Assembly: GCA_002699145.1 (NCBI GenBank)
Contig: PABK01000061.1
Location: forward strand, 1 to 64,000
DNA from: Halioglobus sp.
Lineage (GTDB): Bacteria > Pseudomonadota > Gammaproteobacteria > Pseudomonadales > Halieaceae
Direction of reading: 5' to 3'
Length of the DNA stretch: 64,000 nt
How positions within the stretch are numbered: the first letter of the stretch is position 1; the number at the start of each line of letters is the position of its first letter. The notes below the pieces were generated by a model. That model was given only the letters and a program-made list of their open reading frames with translations, was not told the DNA's origin and did no database searches. Shown piece after piece: positions 7,339 to 16,007 of the stretch. The translations under genes were made by a program, and so were the position numbers.

Positions 7339-8669
7339 TAGAGGAACTCCTCGTAGTCGATTTCCACGGGATACTGCACCGTGCGCGTGCTGCCGTCCTG
7401 CATGCGCACGTTGCTGATGGTGACGGTGTAGGGCGTGTCGTGTTCCCAGCCGTCGACCATCCAGGCGAGGTTGTTCGCCAGCCCGTAGCCGCGCGTGTCG
7501 CTGGCCTGGCTGTGCACGTGCAGCGGTGTGCCCGTCGCCGTTTCCACCACACTCACACTGGCCGCGGAAAAGTGGTCGAAGCGGCTGGACATGCCCGGGG
7601 CGGGAATCATCGAGATGCTCCAGGGCGTCGGGTAGCCGCCGCTGGACACCATGTAGTACGGGTAGCGGCGGTAGGGGTAGGCCACGTACTCCAGTGCGGG
7701 ATCGACGTTCTCCTGCGGGACCTGGTTGAAGCCGAACACCTTCATGGCGGCGTAACCCCGGGCCTGGCCGAAGGTGGTGTAACCCAGCTGCGTATACAGG
7801 ATCCAGCGGCGATGGCCGGCCTGCATGACGTTGGACACGTTGAAATTGTCGTTCACCAGCCCGAGCGCGTAATAGGCCGGGTCGCTCTGGCCCGAGCGGT
7901 AGGACAGGTTGGAGCTGCCCGCGCCGGCGGCCGCCTGCTCGCTGTAGCAGGTATCGCCGGGTGAGGGGCTGTGCGTCAGGTAATCGTTGGCCAGCTGCAC
8001 CAGAGCCGCCTGCTGCGCCTGGGCAGCGAAACTGCTGTCGTACTGCACCGGCGGCAGGTAGTGCAGCTTGCGGATAAGGTTGACGGCGTACAGCAGGCGC
8101 TCGCCCGCCGCGCTGCTGAGTGACCCGGGGTCGCAGCTGCCGACATTGGGCGCCTGTTGATAGAGGAAGGCGTCGCTGCGGTGCCAGGAAGAATTCAGGC
8201 TGTCCAGCAATTGCGCCCATTCCGCCGGGTCATAGCGGCTCGGGTCCGCCTCCGCCACGAACTGCGGCAGCAGGTCGAAGGACTGGTCGGAGGCGAGTAT
8301 GGCCTCCAGCCAGGCATCGCCGGCGAATCCCACCGTGGTCAGCAGGCAGCTTCCCGTGTGGTCGCTGCACAGGGTTTTCTCGGCCCGCGCCCAACCGGTG
8401 AAGCGGTATCCCGGGTCCGCGTGTGCGGTGAAGGTGTGGTGGAAGCTGGTGTTGCTGATGTCGACCTCGCAGGCCTCGCCGGCCAGGCACACGGTGCCGT
8501 TGGTGCCCACCACGCGACCGCCCTCGGGCACCGTGATGAGTACCTTGCACCCGGCGAGCGTAAACAGTAACAGCGAGGCGGCGAGCGCGTGGCCGCCGCG
8601 ACGCATGACTGCCCGCCAGGGCCGAATGGCGGCCGCGCAGGCGCGCCCCGTGGAGTGCTGTTGCCCCAT
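7338..8669 (-). CDS. CAP/SCP-domain lipoprotein
   Basis: A protein of up to 443 residues with a lipoprotein signal ending in the lipobox LAGC, so it should be lipid-anchored. The first part (about 42-110) has paired cysteines and resembles repeat modules of surface proteins. The C-terminal half fits a bacterial CAP/SCP (YkwD-like) domain: ERLLYAVNLIRKLHYLPPVQ, then THSP, then the family hallmark GHRRWIL. The start is ambiguous. The ATG at 8669 has AAGGGG very close by, whereas the ATG at 8606 gives a normal 20-residue signal (MRRGGHALAA). The mature protein is the same. The function of bacterial CAP proteins is mostly unknown. Confidence 0.8.
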   Translation of the reverse strand: MGQQHSTGRACAAAIRPWRAVMRRGGHALAASLLLFTLAGCKVLITVPEGGRVVGTNGTVCLAGEACEVDISNTSFHHTFTAHADPGYRFTGWARAEKTLCSDHTGSCLLTTVGFAGDAWLEAILASDQSFDLLPQFVAEADPSRYDPAEWAQLLDSLNSSWHRSDAFLYQQAPNVGSCDPGSLSSAAGERLLYAVNLIRKLHYLPPVQYDSSFAAQAQQAALVQLANDYLTHSPSPGDTCYSEQAAAGAGSSNLSYRSGQSDPAYYALGLVNDNFNVSNVMQAGHRRWILYTQLGYTTFGQARGYAAMKVFGFNQVPQENVDPALEYVAYPYRRYPYYMVSSGGYPTPWSISMIPAPGMSSRFDHFSAASVSVVETATGTPLHVHSQASDTRGYGLANNLAWMVDGWEHDTPYTVTISNVRMQDGSTRTVQYPVEIDYEEFL

Positions 8670-8813
8670 GTCCCCTTGAACCCCGTTTGCCCCGAAGCTT
8701 TGGGGTAATTCTGGGCAGGGAGGCAGCGCGCCTCAAGGAAAATCTGTATTTTTCGCCAGTTTTTCGCCCGCCGGGCTATACGGCGCGCGAAATTCGCTGC
8801 CAATTGGGGCGCG

Positions 8814-8835
8814 GGGCGGCGCTATTGCGCCGCCC
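8814..8835 (-). terminator. Strong stem-loop downstream of the copper monooxygenase fusion
   Basis: GGGCGGCGC-TATT-GCGCCGCCC is a perfect 9-bp GC stem with a tetraloop, 27 bp past the stop codon of the gene at 8863-10665. No U-tract follows on the minus strand, so it may be a 3' stabiliser rather than a classical terminator. Confidence 0.45.
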
Positions 8836-8862
8836 GTTGAGGATGCGCCCCTTGCCCGGGGC

Positions 8863-10665
8863 TTACAGGCCGGCGACTTCCGCGTCTTCGGCTGCCTGCG
8901 CCCCGTGCAGCACGCTCTCCGGCGTATCGCCCACGTAGCGCAGGTCGGTAAAGCCGAAAAACATCTCGTGACGGGTCTGTAGCCCGAAAGTGACGGGGCG
9001 CTGCGGGTCCGGGTTGGCCGGGTTGCGCGCGGAGTTGTCCATGGCGCCGCGGGCGATCAGGCGCGTACCGGCGGGCAGGAAAACCGGCTCTTCCAGGAGG
9101 TAATTGAGCTGCCAGTTGAACTCGTATTTTGGCACCGAGAGCAGCAGCTCGGCGCTGCCGTCGGGGTACTCCGCGTGGAAGCTCATGTATTTCCCGCGGT
9201 AGTGCATGTGGGGCATCATGCTGTACAGCCAGGCGTCGCGCTCGATGACCTCGACCCCCTCCAGCTTGTGCTCCCTGGCGCCCGGAGGAATGAGGAAGCG
9301 CCGCTGCCCCGGCACCGCGCCGCTCATCACGTATTGCGGCGGCTCGTCGTGCAGGTAGATGCCGATCTCCGTGGCGTCGACGGTCTCCTTCCCGGAGGTG
9401 GTGTAGTGCATCTGCAGTAGCAGGTTGGTGCCCTTGCGCAGCAGCCGGCCGGTGTCGTCGCCGTACTGGTCAGGCTGACGTCCCGGCGCGAAGCCGCCGA
9501 CGCTCTCACGGTCCGGGTCGCCGTTGCGCAGGTTGCGCACCGACTTGTCCGCGGGGGTGGAGGCGTAGGCGATCACGTGGTGCAGCACCTGGCGGTCACC
9601 CGGCACGAATTCCATGCCGCGAATCCACACATCGCGATCCAGGTTCAGCTCCACCGGCACATAGCGGTAGTCGATCAGGCCGGTGGCGGGGATGTCCTGC
9701 GGTTCGACCTGGTAGACGAGGTCCGGCTCACCCAGGGTCCATTTCGGGTTGTCGTATACCCTCTGCGCCAGCGGGTCCTGCCCGTCCTCGTCCAGCGGTG
9801 CGCCGGCGTCGATCCAGTGCACCAGCGTCTGCAGTTCCCCGGGGGTGATTTCCACCACGTCGCGGATCGGCTTGCTCACGTGGGTGTCGATCTGGCCGGG
9901 CGGCATGCGTCGCGTCATCAATACCTCCTTCATCATGCGCGACCAGCCCTGCACCATCCGGTGATCGGACATGGCCCAGGGGCCGATACCGCCGTCGTGA
10001 TGGCACTCGATGCAGTTGTCTTCCAGGATGGGCACCACGTCCTGTGAGTAGGAAATACCCTGGCTGGCGTGCTGTTCGCGCGCCGGGAAGCTCACCAGGC
10101 AGCCCGGGGCCTCCGGGGTATCGGCAGCGACCTGCTCACCGGCCAGCACCGCGTCCAGTGCGTCGCGCAGGTAATGGTTCTGCGCGGCGGGTTTCTGCGT
10201 CTCGTAGCCGAGGCGGTCGTCCACCGGGCCGCGGTAGAGTATCTCGCGCGTCGACGGGTCGATGATGAAGGTCTCGGCGGTGCGGTCCACGCCCAGGGAC
10301 TCGGCCACCAGTTGCGCTTCATCCAGCAGGATCGGCAGGTCGTAACCGAATTCCTGCGCCTCGCTGGCGATACTGTCGCGGTCATCCTGGGGCTGCGGGT
10401 TGAGCATGAAAAACGCCACACCCCGTTGCGCGTAGGCGTCGCGCAGCGCGCGCAGGGTGGGCGCGCCGTTGCGCACGATGGGGCAGCCGTTGCCCTGCAC
10501 GAACAGCACCACCGCTTGCTGGTCGCCGTACCAGCTCAGCTGGTGAAACCTGCCCTGGTGGTCCAGCAGCGCGAAATCGCCGATCTTGTCGCCCACGGCG
10601 GCCGTGGCGGGCAGGCTGGCCAGCGCCGCGAAGAGCAGGGCCAGGACCGAATGCGCAATTTTCAT
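8863..10665 (-). CDS. Exported redoxin / cytochrome c / copper type II monooxygenase fusion
   Basis: A 600-residue three-part protein with a signal peptide (1-23). Residues about 25-185 are a thioredoxin/AhpC-TSA fold whose active site keeps one cysteine (GNGC61PIV). A single c-type haem site, C218-I-E-C221-H222, follows. The C-terminal part looks like the two-copper core of peptidylglycine monooxygenase/dopamine hydroxylase: H362-H363 and H420 fit the CuH site, H486-x-H488 and Met569 the CuM site, with near-identical spacing. It would act in the periplasm, with the haem plausibly feeding electrons to copper. The substrate is unknown. It is divergent from the RND exporter. Confidence 0.85.
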   Translation of the reverse strand: MKIAHSVLALLFAALASLPATAAVGDKIGDFALLDHQGRFHQLSWYGDQQAVVLFVQGNGCPIVRNGAPTLRALRDAYAQRGVAFFMLNPQPQDDRDSIASEAQEFGYDLPILLDEAQLVAESLGVDRTAETFIIDPSTREILYRGPVDDRLGYETQKPAAQNHYLRDALDAVLAGEQVAADTPEAPGCLVSFPAREQHASQGISYSQDVVPILEDNCIECHHDGGIGPWAMSDHRMVQGWSRMMKEVLMTRRMPPGQIDTHVSKPIRDVVEITPGELQTLVHWIDAGAPLDEDGQDPLAQRVYDNPKWTLGEPDLVYQVEPQDIPATGLIDYRYVPVELNLDRDVWIRGMEFVPGDRQVLHHVIAYASTPADKSVRNLRNGDPDRESVGGFAPGRQPDQYGDDTGRLLRKGTNLLLQMHYTTSGKETVDATEIGIYLHDEPPQYVMSGAVPGQRRFLIPPGAREHKLEGVEVIERDAWLYSMMPHMHYRGKYMSFHAEYPDGSAELLLSVPKYEFNWQLNYLLEEPVFLPAGTRLIARGAMDNSARNPANPDPQRPVTFGLQTRHEMFFGFTDLRYVGDTPESVLHGAQAAEDAEVAGL

Positions 10666-10692
10666 GTTTTTCTCCAGTGCCGTGCGGACGGC

Positions 10693-10721
10693 GTATTGGG
10701 ACTTTATGACTTCACGGTCAA
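10693..10721 (-). promoter_or_regulatory. Candidate promoter for the copper monooxygenase fusion
   Basis: On the minus strand, TTGACC (complement of 10716-10721) is followed after 17 bp by CAATAC (complement of 10693-10698), 28 bp before the ATG at 10665. A GGAG ribosome site lies just before the start. The -10 match is poor, so this is tentative. Confidence 0.3.
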
Positions 10722-10838
10722 AGTGTAGTCTATTGTGGCCCCGGGCTGAACACCCCGTGGCCGCGCCGGCATGAAAGCTTGGTAATGTCGCCCGCCATGC
10801 AATAACCTCCTGAACGATAAGGAAAAAAGTGAGAATCC

Positions 10839-13151
10839 ATGCAAGCGCTGATCAACGTCCTGTTGCACCGACGCCACCTGCTCACAGTCCTGACCCTGGT
10901 CCTGGGCGCGGTCATCGCCTACGGCACGAGCAAAACCCGCATCGACCCGTCCTACAACGCCATCCTCGACGAGGAGGATCCCTACCGCGCCCAGGTGGAG
11001 GAGGTGGAGGAGCATTTCCCGCCCAGCAGCGGGGTGCTGTTCGCCTTCATGCCCCGGCAAGGGGATATTTTCACCCTGTCCGGACTGCGCGCCATGGAGG
11101 AACTCACCGAGCGCTACACCGATGTGTTGTCCTCGGTGTCCGTGTCCTCGGTGATCAACTACCGCCTCGACGCGGTGGACGCGGACCTGCTCAACCGCGA
11201 TTACCTGGTGCCGGACATCGCCACGCTGGACGCGGCCGGCCTGGAGCGCATGCGCCGCGTGGCCCTGGCCGACGAGGGCCTGACCGACTCGCTGCTCTCC
11301 GCCGAGGGCGACCTGGCGCTGGCCTCCATTCGCTTCCGCAGCGACCTGGACGACCAGGAGCACCGCCTGGAGGTCGGTCGCTCGGTAGTGGCGCTGCGCG
11401 ATTCACTGCGCGAACGCTACCCGGACATGGATATCTACGTGCTCGGGCGGGTGCTGTTCGAGCTGGACAGCTACAACGCACAGATCAACGATCGCAAGTA
11501 CCTGGCGCCGGTGGTCGCCGGCATCTCCGTCCTGCTGTTGTGGTACTGCCTGCGCTCGGTGATCTACTCGCTGTGCGTGTTCGCCGTGGCCTTCGTCACC
11601 ATCGGCCTGACCACGGGCACCATGGGCTGGGCCAACCTGCCGTTCAACCAGATTTCCAACATGGGCCCGCTGGTGGTGCTCACCATCGCCATGGCGGACG
11701 GCATTCACATCGTCGCCGTGTATATACAGGGCCTGCACAGGTCGCTGTCCAAGGTCGAGGCGCTGCGCGAGAGCCTGGCGGTGAATATCCAGCCGGTGAC
11801 ACTGGCCACGCTGACCACCACCATGGGCTTTCTCAGTCTGAACTACTGTTCATCGCCGGGTATCTACGGCTTCGGCAACGTGGTGGCGATCGGGGTCTGC
11901 TGGGCCTGGGTGGTGACGCTGACCTTGCTGCCCGGCCTGCTGCTGCTGGTGCCGGTGAGGAAAATCCCCAAACCCCTGGGTGTGCGTGGCTTTATCGGCT
12001 TCGTGCAGCGCATCGGCGAGCGCCGCGGCGGGCTGCTGTTGTGGGGATCCGTGGCGATCATCGTCGCCACCCTGGCCATGCTGCCGCTGAACCGGGTGGA
12101 CTTCACGCGCTTCAGTTTCATCGACAAGGACTCCGACATTCACAAGGTGTACACCGCACTGTCGGAAAAAATCGGCAACGACCAGAGCCTGATCTACGCC
12201 ATCGACAGCGGCGAGTACTACGGCATCACCGAGCCGGAGTTCCTGCTGCAGGTGGAGGCGTTCTCCGACTGGCTGGAGGCGCAACCGGAAGCGAGCTTCG
12301 TCAACAGCTACACGCGTTTCCTGAAGACCATGAACAGGAACGAGCACGACAACGACGAGGCCTACGAGGTACTGCCCACGGACAAGCTGCAGGTCATCGA
12401 CTACCTGGTGAGCTACCAGTTGGTGCAGGAGATCGAGCCCAACCTGACGCCGATCTTCGATACGGACTACGCGCAGATCCGCATGGTGATCGGCACGTCG
12501 AACCTGTCCAACGCCCAGTTGCTGCACTTCAACGAGCGCATCGAGGCGTGGATCGAGGACAATCTCGACCCCGGGTACCGTGTGCTGCACGGCGACAACA
12601 GCATCCTGTTCGCACGCCTGGACCGCTCCATTTCCCTGCAGCTGCTGCAGGGTTTCAGTCTCAGTTTCCTGCTGATTACAGCCACCATGCTGGTCGGTCT
12701 GCGCAGCCTGCGCTACGGCCTGCTGAGCATCATGCCCAACCTCTTTCCCGCCACCATCGTGTTTGGGGTCTGGGGGCTGCTGGTGGGGGAGTTGAGCCCC
12801 TACGTGCTGATGCTGTTCTCGATCAGTATCGGGCTGGTGGTGGACGACTCGGTGCACGTGCTGTCGAAGTACATCCACGGGCGCCGCAAGGGCAGTACGC
12901 CGGAGCAGGCGGTGCGCTACTCGCTGGACCGCGCCGGCTCGGCAATCACCATCACCACGCTGGCCCTGGGGCTGGGCACGCTGGTGCTGGCGTTTTCCAA
13001 CACCTATTACTACCAGAACGTGGCCATGTTGCTCACGCCGATCATCATTGTGGCCTTGCTGCTGGACCTGTTCTTCCTGCCGCCGTTGCTGGTGCGTTTT
13101 GACAACTGGTGGGAAGGCCGCGCGGCGAAGGCGCGAGCGGCGCCCGCCTGA
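10839..13151 (+). CDS. RND superfamily exporter (MMPL/HpnN-like)
   Basis: A 770-residue inner-membrane protein with one N-terminal membrane helix, a large periplasmic loop, five more helices, a second loop and a final helix block: the 12-helix duplicated layout of the MMPL/COG1033 branch. Proton-relay-type residues appear in IAMADGIHIVAVY of the first repeat and SIGLVVDDSVHVLSKY of the second. Relatives move hydrophobic lipids such as hopanoids between membranes. It stands alone, divergent from the copper monooxygenase and convergent with the next operon. Its substrate is unknown. Confidence 0.88.
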   Translation: MQALINVLLHRRHLLTVLTLVLGAVIAYGTSKTRIDPSYNAILDEEDPYRAQVEEVEEHFPPSSGVLFAFMPRQGDIFTLSGLRAMEELTERYTDVLSSVSVSSVINYRLDAVDADLLNRDYLVPDIATLDAAGLERMRRVALADEGLTDSLLSAEGDLALASIRFRSDLDDQEHRLEVGRSVVALRDSLRERYPDMDIYVLGRVLFELDSYNAQINDRKYLAPVVAGISVLLLWYCLRSVIYSLCVFAVAFVTIGLTTGTMGWANLPFNQISNMGPLVVLTIAMADGIHIVAVYIQGLHRSLSKVEALRESLAVNIQPVTLATLTTTMGFLSLNYCSSPGIYGFGNVVAIGVCWAWVVTLTLLPGLLLLVPVRKIPKPLGVRGFIGFVQRIGERRGGLLLWGSVAIIVATLAMLPLNRVDFTRFSFIDKDSDIHKVYTALSEKIGNDQSLIYAIDSGEYYGITEPEFLLQVEAFSDWLEAQPEASFVNSYTRFLKTMNRNEHDNDEAYEVLPTDKLQVIDYLVSYQLVQEIEPNLTPIFDTDYAQIRMVIGTSNLSNAQLLHFNERIEAWIEDNLDPGYRVLHGDNSILFARLDRSISLQLLQGFSLSFLLITATMLVGLRSLRYGLLSIMPNLFPATIVFGVWGLLVGELSPYVLMLFSISIGLVVDDSVHVLSKYIHGRRKGSTPEQAVRYSLDRAGSAITITTLALGLGTLVLAFSNTYYYQNVAMLLTPIIIVALLLDLFFLPPLLVRFDNWWEGRAAKARAAPA

Positions 13152-13157
13152 GCCTGC

Positions 13158-13244
13158 TCAGTCGTCGCCCGGCAGTATGAAGGGCGCGGTGCTGGCGTCG
13201 TCTTCCTGCTGCTCGCGCCGGTCGGCTGCGTCGTCCGTACTCAT
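13158..13244 (-). CDS. Possible 28-residue acidic micro-ORF
   Basis: A tiny ORF whose ATG overlaps the stop codon of the upstream cytochrome/dehydrogenase gene (ATGA at 13241-13244), the usual arrangement for translational coupling. The product starts MSTDDAADRR and is rich in Asp, Glu and Gln. It ends 6 bp from the stop of the RND gene. No homologue is recognised, and it may be spurious. Confidence 0.3.
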   Translation of the reverse strand: MSTDDAADRREQQEDDASTAPFILPGDD

Positions 13245-14782
13245 CGCGCGACCGCGGGCGGTTCGACGGGCACCAGGCGCACGATCTTGCCCCCGTCCCG
13301 GTGTTCCAGCAGCAAGTAGACCAGGCCATCGGGTCCGGTCTCCACATCGCGGATGCGCGCCAGGGAGCGCAGCAGGACTTCCGAGCGCACAAGGCGGTTG
13401 TCCTGGTCCAGCACGATGCGGTACAGCTCGACGCCCTTGAGCGAGCCGACCAGGGCGTTGCCGCGCCAGCGCGGGAAGCGCTCGCCCTCGTAGAACACGA
13501 AACTCGACACTGCCGGGGCGGGGGTGAAGTCGACCACCGGCTGCTCGATATCGTTGCGGTCGAAGGTGATGTCCAGCCACTTGCCGTAATCCACCGGACG
13601 ACCGTCGTAGTTCAGTCCCAGCGAGTACAGCGGCCAGCCGTAGTTGCGCCCCGGCCGCAGCAGGTTCAGTTCGTCACCGCCGCGCGGCCCCATCTCGGTG
13701 GACCACAGTGTGCCGCTGCGCAGGTTGTATTCCAGCCCCTGGGGGCTGCGGTGACCGTAGGTCCAGGTGCTGGGGTAGGCCCGCGCCCTGTCGACGAAAG
13801 GGTTGTCGCTCGGGACGCGCCCGTCGTCGTGGACGCGGTGGACCTTGCCCCAGGGCTTGCCCAGGTCCTGCACCCCGTCGTAGTTGGAGTGGCCCTTGAT
13901 GCCGACGCTGATGTACAGGTAGCCCTGGTCGTCGAAGGCCAGCCGCCCGCCGGCGCCGATATCGGGCACGATGGAGTAGTACTGGGGCCCGGGGAACCAG
14001 ATCTCCTGCTCGTCCACCCAGCGGCCGTCGCGGATGCGTCCGCGCACCACGCGGTTGAAGCTGCGCGCCGGGAACCAGCAGTCCGGGCAGCGCTGGGTGT
14101 GGTGCAGGTAGATCCAGCCGTTGTCCGCGTAGTCCGGGTGTGGCGCGACATCCAGCAACCAGCCGTGCCCCCACACCAGCACCAGCTCGATGCTGTCGTC
14201 GAACACATCGGGCGTGCCCTGGATGAGTTCCGAGACGCTGCCGTCGGTGTCGACGATACGCAGTCCGCGCTGTTTCTCGCTCACCAGGATGCGCCCGTCG
14301 GGTAGCGGCGCGATGGAAAAGGGCAGGGGGTCCAGGTCCTCGGTGACCAGCTCCACCCGGAAATCGTGTTGCTGCGTGCTGACGACGCCCTGGGGAATCT
14401 GCACCGGCGCGTCGATCCGGAAGTCGGTAAACAGCCGGTCCACCCGCCGCTCGGCGATGTAGATGCCCAGTCCGCGTATCTCCTCCGGCGACAGGCGGTC
14501 GGCGAAGGCGGGCATGCCGGCCGCCGCGGCACCGCGGGCGATGCTCTTGCTCAGCTCGGCGACGCTGTCGCCCCCGACCAGTGCGGTGTCGACAAGGGCG
14601 GGCCCCTGCCCGGTGACCCCTTCCAGGTCGGCGCCGTGGCAACTGCTGCAGTGCGCCTGGTAGTTGGCGATAAAGGGGTCGACCAGGGGTTCGCCGCGCA
14701 ACAGGAACCAGGTGCCGCCGGCCAGCGGCAGCAGCAACAGGGCGGCCAGGTAGCGTTTCTTCAGGGTGTGGGTCCCCCGCAT
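13241..14782 (-). CDS. Cytochrome c fused to PQQ-type sugar dehydrogenase-like propeller
   Basis: A 513-residue exported or membrane-anchored protein. It has a hydrophobic N-terminus (11-28), a class I cytochrome c domain with C45-S-S-C48-H49 and a Met ligand region (AAGMPAFADRLS), then a beta-propeller of the soluble glucose/sorbosone dehydrogenase type from about residue 140. Propeller signatures include SIAPLPDGRILVSEK, GWLLDVAPHPDYADNGWIYLHH, STWTYGHRSPQGLEY and GPRGGDELN. It probably oxidises an alcohol or sugar with PQQ and passes electrons to its own haem in the periplasm. The substrate is unknown. Confidence 0.85.
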   Translation of the reverse strand: MRGTHTLKKRYLAALLLLPLAGGTWFLLRGEPLVDPFIANYQAHCSSCHGADLEGVTGQGPALVDTALVGGDSVAELSKSIARGAAAAGMPAFADRLSPEEIRGLGIYIAERRVDRLFTDFRIDAPVQIPQGVVSTQQHDFRVELVTEDLDPLPFSIAPLPDGRILVSEKQRGLRIVDTDGSVSELIQGTPDVFDDSIELVLVWGHGWLLDVAPHPDYADNGWIYLHHTQRCPDCWFPARSFNRVVRGRIRDGRWVDEQEIWFPGPQYYSIVPDIGAGGRLAFDDQGYLYISVGIKGHSNYDGVQDLGKPWGKVHRVHDDGRVPSDNPFVDRARAYPSTWTYGHRSPQGLEYNLRSGTLWSTEMGPRGGDELNLLRPGRNYGWPLYSLGLNYDGRPVDYGKWLDITFDRNDIEQPVVDFTPAPAVSSFVFYEGERFPRWRGNALVGSLKGVELYRIVLDQDNRLVRSEVLLRSLARIRDVETGPDGLVYLLLEHRDGGKIVRLVPVEPPAVAR

Positions 14783-14877
14783 TGTTATTGCGCAAAGGAT
14801 ACCGCGTCCGTCGTCGCCGGGCCTAGTGCTTTCAGCAGTCCACGGGAGCAGGTACCGGGCTGGCAGGCGGCCCCCAC

Positions 14878-15390
14878 TCAGGGTCTATAGCGCCGGGCCC
14901 TCTCGTAGACTGCGTCATCGCGGCGAGCGCCGCGCAGGCCGTCGGGCACCTGCTCGAAGTAGGGATCGTTGCTGCTGCGGGTATGGCTGAAGTCGACCCA
15001 CTCGCTGCGGTAGGCGAACTTCCACACGCCGGCGCGCCGCTCGTAGCGGTCGAGGTAGCGGCCTGCGATAATCACGTCCTCAAAGCCGTCACCCGCCGGC
15101 ACCTTGTGGTAGGCGTTGAAGTACACTTCGCCGAAACCCTCGTCACCCTCGATATCGATGAGCGTGTTACCCAGCATGTGGTGATTGCTCGCATGATTGT
15201 GCAGCGCCTCTATGCAATATTGCGCGAAGTCGCCTGCTGGCCCCCGGGTAAAGCCGTAGTCGCACCAGGCGTCGTCCCAGAACAGGGACAGCAGGAGAGC
15301 TTTATCCAGGCGGTCGAGGCTGCGCATGTAGCGGCAACACAGCTCGTAGATTTCCTGCTTCGCCAGCAGGGCGTCAACACGTTCGTCCAC
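14878..15390 (-). CDS. SnoaL/NTF2-like family protein (operon end)
   Basis: A 170-residue cone-shaped alpha/beta-barrel protein of the SnoaL_4 type: an opening helix (ALLAKQEIYELCCRYMRSLDR), then DDAWCDYG, and strand blocks GRYLDRYERRAGVWKFAYR. Such folds serve as dehydratases, isomerases or ligand binders. I chose GTG 15390 (VDERVD) because AGGGG sits upstream and it leaves 14 bp after the previous gene; the ATG at 15426 would overlap that gene. It is the last gene of the minus-strand operon that starts at 19918. Confidence 0.75.
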   Translation of the reverse strand: MDERVDALLAKQEIYELCCRYMRSLDRLDKALLLSLFWDDAWCDYGFTRGPAGDFAQYCIEALHNHASNHHMLGNTLIDIEGDEGFGEVYFNAYHKVPAGDGFEDVIIAGRYLDRYERRAGVWKFAYRSEWVDFSHTRSSNDPYFEQVPDGLRGARRDDAVYERARRYRP

Positions 15391-15404
15391 CTTTTTCCCC
15401 TGTC

Positions 15405-15929
15405 TTATTGTTTGAGGAACTGGCACAGCGGATCTTTGTCGCCCTGCGCCCCCCGGGTCAGTTCGCGGAATGCGTCGCTGTCGCGCTCATCCACCACCGC
15501 CAGGCGGTTGCTCCATTCGATAATCACCTGACGGTGTAGAAGTTTCCAGCAGTCCGCACGTCTCTGCAGCCGGTCCAGATAGCGCCCGTACACCAGCACC
15601 TCTTCACCGGCGCCGTGCACCAGGTGCGCCGCATGCACGTAGGTTTCGGTTAACGCGGTATCGCCGCCAATCTGGAACAGCGTGTTGCTGAGCGCGTGTC
15701 GGGTCAGTTCGTATTGTTGAGCCAGTACCGGCACCACCAGTTCGGCGAATGTATGAGCCGGACCCTTGAAGCTGCCGTAATCCACCTCGCCCTCGGGCCA
15801 GTAACAGTCCTTGAGAAGATCTGCGTCGAGGCGGTCCAATGCCCGGCTATGACTGGCGAGTACTGCCTGGATGGCCTGCTGGTCAGCGAGCTGTGCGGGC
15901 GTGGCAAGCGTTCCTGTCGAGGTGCTCAT
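15405..15929 (-). CDS. SnoaL/NTF2-like family protein
   Basis: A 174-residue paralogue-like neighbour of the preceding protein, with the same layout: QQAIQAVLASHSRALDRLD helix, PEGEVDYGSFKGPA, and VYGRYLDRLQRRADCWKLLHR strands. The adjacent pair may form a heteromer or act on successive intermediates. It lies 78 bp downstream of the Rieske gene at 16008 in the same direction. The exact reaction is not predictable. Confidence 0.8.
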   Translation of the reverse strand: MSTSTGTLATPAQLADQQAIQAVLASHSRALDRLDADLLKDCYWPEGEVDYGSFKGPAHTFAELVVPVLAQQYELTRHALSNTLFQIGGDTALTETYVHAAHLVHGAGEEVLVYGRYLDRLQRRADCWKLLHRQVIIEWSNRLAVVDERDSDAFRELTRGAQGDKDPLCQFLKQ

Positions 15930-16007
15930 AGGCGTGAACCCAGTGCGCCGCTATCACTACCGCCGGCAGCTGCCGCGCGTTGCGCAAGCAGCGAACCGAG
16001 AGTCGCT

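Noticed and set aside
5789-7552. 587-residue antisense frame opposite the sulfatase
   Set aside because: It is a GC-skew shadow of the sulfatase gene, whose catalytic motifs are clear on the plus strand. The antisense translation is rich in Arg, Ala, Val and His without domains.
11850-12878. 342-residue antisense frame opposite the RND exporter
   Set aside because: His/Gln/Val-rich shadow of a clear 12-helix transporter gene.
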